In this document: positions 1 through 5,844 of the stretch, one piece after another
How the letters are laid out: each line of letters opens with the position of its first letter
Position numbering within the stretch: position 1 is the first letter of the stretch
Notes under the pieces: model-generated
What the model was told of the DNA's origin: nothing
What the model saw: the letters and a program-made list of their open reading frames with translations, nothing else
The model's database searches: none
Made by a program: the position numbers and the translations under genes
Source: Pseudomonadota bacterium
GTDB lineage: Bacteria > Desulfobacterota > Anaeroferrophillalia > Anaeroferrophillales > Tharpellaceae
DNA: 13,765 bases
Direction of reading: 5' to 3'
Assembly: GCA_030641485.1 (NCBI GenBank)
Contig: DAOWHJ010000178.1
Span: 1-13,765, forward strand

Positions 1-387
1 AAGCCTGGGAAGCCTTACATAAAAAAGGATCCGACGGCTAAGGGGGATATCACCGGCATCATCGGACTTGCCGGTGATAAGGATGGCTCTCTCTCAATCA
101 CTTTCACCTTCCCCTGCATTAAAGCAGTCCTAGAGAAAATGCTGGGTGAGGTTCATGACGAGCTCAATGCAGATGTTCATGATGCAGTCGGTGAACTTAC
201 CAATATGATCTGTGGCGATGCCAGAAATAAGCTTGAAGCGCAGAATATCAACCTGACTGCAGGCATTCCAACCATAATTACTGGTCAAAACCACACCATC
301 ACTCACATCACAAAATCGGCAATCGTGGCCCTGCCATTCACAACTGACTTTGGTGATTTTGCCCTAGAATTCGCTTTTGTAGAATAA
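1..387 (+). CDS. cheX: CheX-like chemotaxis phosphatase domain protein (5' truncated)
   Basis: The frame is open from base 1 and ends at a TAA, giving 128 visible residues. The true start lies left of the window, since CheX proteins are usually around 150 residues. The stretch GELTNMICGDARNKL carries the E-x-x-N signature of CheX/CheC/FliY phosphatases (Glu65 and Asn68 of the visible residues). It sits in a long helix after a Gly-rich beta segment (TGIIGLAGDKDGS), the usual CheX order. In this family Glu and Asn promote loss of phosphate from a phosphorylated receiver such as CheY, so the likely role is resetting a chemotaxis-type or related response regulator in the cytoplasm. The gene converges with ppiC across a shared hairpin terminator. 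Its upstream neighbours are not visible, so the cognate receiver is unknown. Family assignment is good; the exact partner is not. Confidence 0.85.
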   Translation, partial: KPGKPYIKKDPTAKGDITGIIGLAGDKDGSLSITFTFPCIKAVLEKMLGEVHDELNADVHDAVGELTNMICGDARNKLEAQNINLTAGIPTIITGQNHTITHITKSAIVALPFTTDFGDFALEFAFVE

Positions 388-495
388 CCTGGCTACAGTG
401 GACCCGCCACACGTGACCTTAGAACAGAGAGTTCCCCGCCGGAGCAAATGGTTTATTCAATCTTTCTAGACATTGAATCGCCCGACCTGCTTGCC

Positions 496-533
496 AAAGA
501 AAAGAGGGGGCTAAAACGCCCCCTCTTTTCTTT
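496..533. terminator. Bidirectional intrinsic terminator between cheX-like gene and ppiC
   Basis: A perfect 16-bp inverted repeat (496-511 and 518-533) encloses a 6-nt loop, taaaac. A GC-rich core (gggggc/gccccc) is flanked by A-rich then T-rich arms, so each strand ends in a U-rich 3' arm. It lies 108 nt after the cheX-like stop and 25 nt beyond the ppiC stop on the other strand, as expected for a shared terminator of convergent genes. Confidence 0.85.
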
Positions 534-558
534 ACCTTACTATCGACAGTCTCAATTT

Positions 559-840
559 CTAATCTGTACGATTGGTAATCTCGATCAAGTGAAAACCAAA
601 ATCGGTCTTAACCGGGCCATGAACTTTGCCGACCTCTTCGTTAAAAACTACCGTATCAAACTCAGGCACCATCTGTCCAGGAGAGAACTCCCCTAAAGCT
701 CCGCCCTGCTGACCAGAAGGACATTTTGAGCTGGCAGCAGCCAACTTGGCAAAATCTTCCCCACCTTCAATCTGTTTTTTTAACTCCAAACAACTAGCTT
801 CGGTCTCAACCAGAATGTGCCTTGCACTCGCCTTTGCCAT
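559..840 (-). CDS. ppiC: Parvulin-type peptidyl-prolyl cis-trans isomerase (PpiC)
   Basis: This 93-residue single-domain parvulin would catalyse cis-trans isomerisation of Xaa-Pro bonds. It begins MAKASARHILVET and holds the family blocks HILV, GGEDFAKLA, CPSGQQGGALGEF, GQMVPEFDTVVF and TDFGFHLIEI. These match E. coli PpiC closely in order, and the 93-residue length is the same. There is no signal peptide or membrane segment, so it is cytoplasmic. The ATG at 840 is chosen over the one at 858 because an AAGGAG Shine-Dalgarno lies a few bases upstream of 840, and because the shorter start gives the standard family N-terminus. It appears to be transcribed alone and ends at the shared hairpin terminator. 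Nothing unusual was seen. Confidence 0.93.
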   Translation of the reverse strand: MAKASARHILVETEASCLELKKQIEGGEDFAKLAAASSKCPSGQQGGALGEFSPGQMVPEFDTVVFNEEVGKVHGPVKTDFGFHLIEITNRTD

Positions 841-1294
841 ACCTATCTCCTTTTTCATCTAATGTGTTTATCTTAACTCATAAATTCACTTAAGTGGCGG
901 CAGCAAATAGCACAATTCATCAAGGAATGTCAAAGAGGAAGTCGCCTGAGACAACTATGACTTGACACCCGGTGGCGCTCTACGGTATGCGTTTAATGAG
1001 AAGCTCACCAACAAACAACCCAGATGAGGCTGTCTGAGAATGTCTTTACCCCCCCAGCTCGGCGTTACTTTTTGAAAAATAACGCTCGGAGTTTTGTATA
1101 AGTTTTTTTCATCAGAACGTTCCTTCGGAACAACCCGTAAAACCCTTAATACATAAGTGTATGTTGTACCCGCAGGAAGTGCCCGTGGGGTATGCTTTAT
1201 TGTCAAAAAATACCTTGATCTGAGAAAAAATCCTCTTCTCGGACAACCTCCTTATGTAGTCTACCTTAATATTAGTAAGGCAAAAAAATAACCT
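841..1294. other. Intergenic region upstream of ppiC and of the hydrogenase operon
   Basis: About 450 bp lie between the divergent ppiC and PepSY genes, so it should hold promoters for both, but I could not assign a convincing -35/-10 pair. It contains a 10-bp palindrome cacttaagtg (887-896) near ppiC. It also contains an AT-rich inverted repeat gcgtta...taacgc (1062-1085), a small hairpin gttccttcggaac, and a 5-bp inverted repeat ccttaatattagtaagg (1264-1280) just before the first operon gene that could be an operator. A minus-strand open frame (955-1206) has no ribosome binding site or recognisable domain and is treated as non-coding. Confidence 0.5.
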
Positions 1295-2857
1295 ATGCAG
1301 AAATCAAAGACTTCCCGCTTCCTGAAATGGTTACACAAATATTTGAGCCTCATTCTCCTGACCTACTGTGTCTGGATGGCACTGAGCGGGATTACCCTAA
1401 ACCATCCACAACTAATCCAGAAATTCTCCCTGCCCAACCAAGCCATGCCTGCAAACTACCAATACCAAAGCTGGAACCGGATGAGCTGGCGCGATGCCGT
1501 CTTCTCCAATATCGAGGACAACATCCTCTACGTTGGCGGAAAAGAGGGGGTCTGGCAGAGCCTGGATCAAGGGAAAAGCTTTACCCTCTTAAGCAAAGGC
1601 TTTCCGACTTCAGCTTACGAAAAAGATACCTACAGCCTCCTTTTAGCCCATCACGATGGGCAAGAGACTCTTTTTGCCGGGACCAGGTCGGGTCTATTTT
1701 ACCAACAAAATGATAGTTGGCACCCGGTTACTCATCCCTCTCTGAGCAAAAAAAGGGTGCTGGATCTGCTCCAGGTTGACCAACATATTTTAGCTTTCAC
1801 AGATAGCTCTGCATTTAAAGCCGAATGTGATGGCAAGCCCCCAACATTCACCACTCTAGAGCTTCCCAGAAAACCTGACCAGGCAACAAATCTTCCACTG
1901 TTTCGTTGGTTGCGAAAGGTCCATGACGGCTCTATATTGGGCCTGCCGGGTCGCCTACTTGTCGACTTTGTCGGCTTATTACTTTTCATTCTAAGTCTCT
2001 CCGGGATTGTCATCTGGTATGTAATTAGATGTAAAAAAAGACGCCAAAAAACCTTGTTTGCGGGTAGATTTTTTGCCTTAAACTTTCGCTGGCACTTAAG
2101 GCTCGGAATTTTCGCGGCCCTCTTTATCGCGATAACCGCACTCTCCGGGGCTTTCGCCCATCCCCCGCTGCTACTCGCCATCGTCCGTTTAACCACCCCC
2201 GCCTGCTTGATGCCACAAGGTAGTTCTGGCAACCCCTGGCATGAACAAATCCAGCGCGCAGCCTACCTTGAAAGTAAAAAAAGACTCATAATTGCAAGCA
2301 AACAAGGCCTTTTCAGTGGCCCCATAGATGGGAGCCGGGACTTCATCAGACTACCCGACACGGTCCCCGTCCACGGCATGGGGGTGCTCGCTTTTGAAAG
2401 CATTAACGGAGACAAACTCCTCATCGGATCATTCAGCGGTCTCTATCTCTGGGATACTTCCAACCAGATAGTCATGGAGTTAAAGGCTAAAGCCCGAGGC
2501 AACAGCCCTGATTGGGGCCGCTCGATAATGGTATCAGGGATTGCCATCTACAAAGACGAACCACTTTTGGCCATTGATTACGAAAGTGGACTAAAACCTC
2601 TACAGCACCGATCACAACTCTTTCCGGCAATGCCGGACATCCTCAGAGAGCATGCCAGAATCTCTCTCTGGCATGCTCTTTTCGAGCTCCACAACGGTCG
2701 GATATTTGAACAATACATCGGGCCTTTTTACTGGCTCATAACCCCAATTGGCGGTATCTTCCTGTGTACAATTATCCTGAGTGGAAGCTTGATTTGGCTT
2801 AAGCGCCAGAAGAAAAAAAGTAATCGAGAACCTTCAATAAAAGGATTTTCATTATGA
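1295..2857 (+). CDS. PepSY-associated membrane protein, internally duplicated, four TM helices, possible diheme cytochrome
   Basis: This is a 520-residue membrane protein built as a duplication. Each half has a TM helix starting with a His/Arg-rich segment, a periplasmic beta-rich domain of about 180 residues, then an H-x-G segment leading into a second TM helix. TMs lie near 14-35, 218-243, 266-288 and 476-502. Positive charges (KKRRQK, KRQKKK) place both termini and the middle loop in the cytoplasm. The TM motifs (LHKYLSL...ALSG, VHDG...LSGIVIW, WHLRLG...LSG, LHNG...LSGSLIW) are those of the PepSY_TM family, some of whose members bind b-type heme. His14 and His267 fall at the inner face and His210 and His465 at the outer face, so two bis-His hemes are possible. 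The loops carry propeller-like repeats, one with an Asp-box (SLDQGKSF). It overlaps the hydrogenase small-subunit gene by 4 nt. No strong Shine-Dalgarno is visible. Family is fairly sure; heme binding and role are inferred. Confidence 0.75.
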   Translation: MQKSKTSRFLKWLHKYLSLILLTYCVWMALSGITLNHPQLIQKFSLPNQAMPANYQYQSWNRMSWRDAVFSNIEDNILYVGGKEGVWQSLDQGKSFTLLSKGFPTSAYEKDTYSLLLAHHDGQETLFAGTRSGLFYQQNDSWHPVTHPSLSKKRVLDLLQVDQHILAFTDSSAFKAECDGKPPTFTTLELPRKPDQATNLPLFRWLRKVHDGSILGLPGRLLVDFVGLLLFILSLSGIVIWYVIRCKKRRQKTLFAGRFFALNFRWHLRLGIFAALFIAITALSGAFAHPPLLLAIVRLTTPACLMPQGSSGNPWHEQIQRAAYLESKKRLIIASKQGLFSGPIDGSRDFIRLPDTVPVHGMGVLAFESINGDKLLIGSFSGLYLWDTSNQIVMELKAKARGNSPDWGRSIMVSGIAIYKDEPLLAIDYESGLKPLQHRSQLFPAMPDILREHARISLWHALFELHNGRIFEQYIGPFYWLITPIGGIFLCTIILSGSLIWLKRQKKKSNREPSIKGFSL

Positions 2858-3789
2858 CTACAGCCTATTGGCTTCAGGGTGGTGGTTGCGGCGGTGACAC
2901 CATGTCACTTTTAAGCTCCGAACTGCCCGATGTCGCAGAACTCCTAAAATCTCTTGCCGTAGAGCTGCTCTGGCACCCCTCACTCTCTGCAATCTCACCA
3001 ACTGAGCATGAAAAACTGCTTGATAAAATTCTTAGCGGTCAGCAGAACCTTGACATTCTGCTGGTTGAGGGTGCGGTCATCTGCGGCCCAGCCGGAACCG
3101 GGATGTTCGACAGCCGTCAGGGAAGACCCAAAAAAGAACTCATCAGTGCGCTTGCGAAACGAGCAAAAATAGTGGTTGCGGTTGGCACCTGTGCCGCTTT
3201 TGGGGGTTTCGGTGCCGGTCGAATTATCGAAGCCCATGGCCTGCAATTTTGCCAGCAGGAGCGCGGTGGTTTCCTCGGCCGTGAGTTTTTGAGCCAAGCT
3301 CAGATGCCGGTTATCAACCTAGCTGGATGCCCTTGTCATCACGATATCATCACCGGTGCAATTGCAGCTCTGGCTCAAGGAGTCAGGCTGAAACTGGACG
3401 AATACCAAAGGCCCCTGCAATGGTTTGGAACAATGGTTCATCAAGGCTGTACCCGTAATGAATACCATGAATACCGAATCGAAGAATCTGATTTCGGTGA
3501 AATGGGATGTCTCTTTTTTCATATGGGCTGTGCTGGCCCTCTGGTTCCGGGAACCTGCAACAAGCGACTCTGGAACCAGCGCTCATCTAAACCTCGAGCT
3601 GGTGTCCCCTGTTTTGGCTGCACCGACCCTGAATTCCCTAAATCGACCCCATTTTTCCAAACTCGAAATATCGAAGGCATCCCGCTCTCCCTACCGAAAG
3701 GGGTAAATCGGGCTCACTATATGGTTTACAAAGGTATGGCGGCGGCGGCAGCCCCCGAACGACTTAAGCAAAGAACCTCAAAGGTGTAA
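2854..3789 (+). CDS. [NiFe]-hydrogenase small subunit, group 2-like (soluble)
   Basis: This 311-residue protein carries the electron-transfer Fe-S clusters of a [NiFe]-hydrogenase. It starts directly at MTTAYWLQGGGCGGDTMSLL with no Tat signal, which is typical of group 2 (cytoplasmic) enzymes; the mid-blocks NLAGCP, GCTRNEY, AGVPCFGC also resemble that group. Proximal-cluster positions are Cys12, Asp15, Cys113 and Cys159: Asp replaces the usual second Cys of C-x-x-C. Distal ligands are His196, Cys199, Cys219 and Cys226; medial ligands include Cys235, Cys253 and Cys256. An extra Cys161 sits two residues after Cys159. There is no C-terminal membrane anchor; the tail is Ala-rich then basic. An AAGGA Shine-Dalgarno (2841-2845) precedes the ATG, which overlaps the previous stop (ATGA), so translation is probably coupled. 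Family certain; subgroup (2c-like) inferred from context. Confidence 0.93.
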   Translation: MTTAYWLQGGGCGGDTMSLLSSELPDVAELLKSLAVELLWHPSLSAISPTEHEKLLDKILSGQQNLDILLVEGAVICGPAGTGMFDSRQGRPKKELISALAKRAKIVVAVGTCAAFGGFGAGRIIEAHGLQFCQQERGGFLGREFLSQAQMPVINLAGCPCHHDIITGAIAALAQGVRLKLDEYQRPLQWFGTMVHQGCTRNEYHEYRIEESDFGEMGCLFFHMGCAGPLVPGTCNKRLWNQRSSKPRAGVPCFGCTDPEFPKSTPFFQTRNIEGIPLSLPKGVNRAHYMVYKGMAAAAAPERLKQRTSKV

Positions 3790-3799
3790 GGCTCATTTA

Positions 3800-5344
3800 A
3801 TGACAATCATTGCTAAACGAATCAATATCCCGGTCAACCGGGCCGAAGGTGACCTTGAAATAAGTGTCGAGATTGAGAACGGGATTATCACCGATGCCTG
3901 GAGTTCCGGCACCATGTTCCGGGGCTTTGAGGAGATGATGGTCGGCCGCGGCCCACTCGACGGGCTCGTTATAACCCCACGAATTTGCGGTATTTGCAGC
4001 CTGACCCACCTGAACGCCGCCGTTGAAGCCTTAGATAAAATTGCCGGCATCACCCCGCCGGATAACGCCTTAAGACTGCGCAACATTGCCCTGATGGTTG
4101 AAACTATGCAGAGCGACTTAAGGCAGGCGATTTTGATGTTTATGGCCGATTTTGCCAATCATAAAAGTTATGCCAACCACCCTCTGTTTGCGGAAGCTGC
4201 GACCAGATATAAACCCCTGGCCGGCAAATCTGCACTTAGCGTAATCAAAGAGAGTAAACGCCTACTTGAAATTATCGCCATCATTGGCGGTCAATGGCCG
4301 CACACCTCATTCATGGTCCCAGGCGGGGTTACTTTTCGCCCGGAAATTGCTGAGTTACTGCAATGCCGCATGATCTACAGCCATTTTCTTAACTGGTATG
4401 AAGAGAAGATTCTCGGTTGTTCTCTGGCAAAGTGGCAATCAATCAACAGCTGTACCGAACTCGACACCTGGCTTGAAGAAGCTCCATCCCACGCAAATTC
4501 AGAGGTTGGGTTTTTCATCCGTTTCGCCCGCCAAGCGGGGCTCGAAAAGATCGGAGTCGGCACTAATAGTTTTCTCTCTTATGGCAGTTTACGGCTACCC
4601 CGAGAGAGCGCAATTAGCGGCAGCGACGGTCATTTCATGAAAGCGGGATTTAGCGAAAAAGCTGTCATTGGCCACCTTGATCAAGAGCTGATAAGTGAAG
4701 ACTTAAGCCGGACCTGGTACAAATCCCAACACCTGCCGTTACACCCGGCCGATGGAGAGACCATTCCCTATGCTTCCGGCAATGACAACGGCCGCTACTC
4801 CTGGATAAAAGCCCCGCGTTACAATGGCATAGCCGCTGAAACCGGCCCCTTAGCCGAAGCGGTTATCGGCAATGACAAACTTTTTAAGGACCTACTTAAA
4901 ATCCAGGGCCCTAACGTCATGGTCCGTGAATTGGCCCGCCTCCTGCGCCCGGCCAAGCTCCTGCCAGTAATGATGACCTGGTTTGATGAGCTCATCACTA
5001 ACCGCCACGAAACATTCTACACCAAAGTTAAAGAGATACCTGACGGCAGCGGGGTGGGCATGATTCAAGCCGCACGTGGTGCCTTAGGCCACTGGGTTGA
5101 GATCAGAAACCAGAGTATCAGCCGCTATCAAATAATTACCCCGACCGCCTGGAACGGTTCTCCTCGTGACGAAAGCGGTCAACGCGGACCGTGGGAAGAG
5201 GCTCTGATAGGAACCCCGATAAAAGATGAACAAAATCCGATTGAAGCTGGCCACGTAGTGCGCTCCTTTGACCCCTGCCTGGTATGTGCAGTCCATACTG
5301 TCAAGAAACAAAAAAAAGTTGGTCACTTCAAGCTGGGAATCTAG
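3800..5344 (+). CDS. [NiFe]-hydrogenase large (catalytic) subunit, group 2-like
   Basis: This 514-residue subunit holds the Ni-Fe centre for reversible H2 cleavage. The L1 motif RICGICSLTH (residues 61-70) gives Cys63 and Cys66. The L2 motif DPCLVCAVH (491-499) gives Cys493 and Cys496. Conserved active-site neighbours include Glu44 in RGFEEM, the KAPRY segment ending at Arg340, and Arg426 in ARGALGHW. All four Ni-binding cysteines are present, so it should be catalytically competent. After His499 a 15-residue tail (TVKKQKK...) remains, the peptide normally removed by a maturation protease, and such a protease is encoded next. Classical group 2b sensors are described as lacking this tail. The TAAGG at 3787-3791 serves as ribosome site 8 nt before the ATG, and the gap to the small-subunit stop is 10 nt. 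Electron partner is unknown. Confidence 0.95.
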   Translation: MTIIAKRINIPVNRAEGDLEISVEIENGIITDAWSSGTMFRGFEEMMVGRGPLDGLVITPRICGICSLTHLNAAVEALDKIAGITPPDNALRLRNIALMVETMQSDLRQAILMFMADFANHKSYANHPLFAEAATRYKPLAGKSALSVIKESKRLLEIIAIIGGQWPHTSFMVPGGVTFRPEIAELLQCRMIYSHFLNWYEEKILGCSLAKWQSINSCTELDTWLEEAPSHANSEVGFFIRFARQAGLEKIGVGTNSFLSYGSLRLPRESAISGSDGHFMKAGFSEKAVIGHLDQELISEDLSRTWYKSQHLPLHPADGETIPYASGNDNGRYSWIKAPRYNGIAAETGPLAEAVIGNDKLFKDLLKIQGPNVMVRELARLLRPAKLLPVMMTWFDELITNRHETFYTKVKEIPDGSGVGMIQAARGALGHWVEIRNQSISRYQIITPTAWNGSPRDESGQRGPWEEALIGTPIKDEQNPIEAGHVVRSFDPCLVCAVHTVKKQKKVGHFKLGI

Positions 5345-5357
5345 ACGTGGGAACTGC

Positions 5358-5828
5358 GTGCAAACAAAAATAATCTGCATTGGCAATCGCCTTAAAGCTC
5401 AGGATGCGGCAGCACTGCACATCCACGATCTGTTGCAGAACCAAAGTTTGCCTAAAACAATCAACCTGATTGAAGGAGGTCTTGCCGGACTTAACCTGCT
5501 CCCCCTGCTTGAAGATGGCGGGCGCATTGTCTTTGTTGACACGGTATCGGGTTTTGCAGAACCCGGCAAAACGGTCGTGCTCAGCGCCAAACAGGTAGTG
5601 GATACTTTGGCCACAGAATATTATGACCATACTGCCGGCCTACCCTACCTCCTGGCGGCCCTACCCCTGGTTTGTGACGGTGCAATGCCAGATGAAATCC
5701 TGCTGCTCGGGATTGAAGATTACAGCCAAAACGAACCTGCAAACGAAGACAGTCTATTGCTTGAAGCTGCGAGCATAGCTCTCGAACTCGCCAAAAACGG
5801 TTTCACAAAACCCCAACAAAAGTATTGA
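5358..5828 (+). CDS. Hydrogenase maturation endopeptidase (HybD/HupD family)
   Basis: This 156-residue Ni-dependent endopeptidase would cleave the C-terminal tail of the large subunit after His499, once Ni is inserted. Family blocks are IICIGNRLKAQDAA at the N-terminus, IEGGLAGLNLL, VFVDTVSGFAEPGK and YYDHTAGLPYLLAAL. By alignment in memory to E. coli HybD, the three metal-ligand positions correspond to Asp16 (Glu in HybD), Asp61 and His91, so the site looks functional with one Glu-to-Asp change. The GTG at 5358 is chosen because it places the beta-strand leading to GNRL right at the N-terminus and leaves a 13-nt gap after the large-subunit stop. The upstream in-frame ATG at 5268 would overlap that gene by 77 nt and add 30 unrelated residues. 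The GTG has only a weak purine-rich site. Family is confident; start less so. Confidence 0.88.
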   Translation: MQTKIICIGNRLKAQDAAALHIHDLLQNQSLPKTINLIEGGLAGLNLLPLLEDGGRIVFVDTVSGFAEPGKTVVLSAKQVVDTLATEYYDHTAGLPYLLAALPLVCDGAMPDEILLLGIEDYSQNEPANEDSLLLEAASIALELAKNGFTKPQQKY

Positions 5829-5844
5829 GAGAACATCTAAGAAC

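Noticed and set aside
448..696. Plus-strand open frame of 82 codons across the terminator and the ppiC 3' end
   Set aside because: It runs through the perfect hairpin and lies antisense to ppiC; no ribosome site or domain.
955..1206. Minus-strand open frame of 83 codons as a protein gene
   Set aside because: No Shine-Dalgarno, no recognisable fold, and the segment is rich in small inverted repeats; kept only as a possible repeat element.
1207..1294. Sigma-70 or sigma-54 promoter for the hydrogenase operon
   Set aside because: No -35/-10 pair with acceptable spacing and no TGGCAC-N5-TTGC match was found by eye.
5268..5357. Earlier ATG start for the maturation protease
   Set aside because: It would overlap the large-subunit gene by 77 nt and add 30 residues not found in the family; GTG at 5358 fits better.
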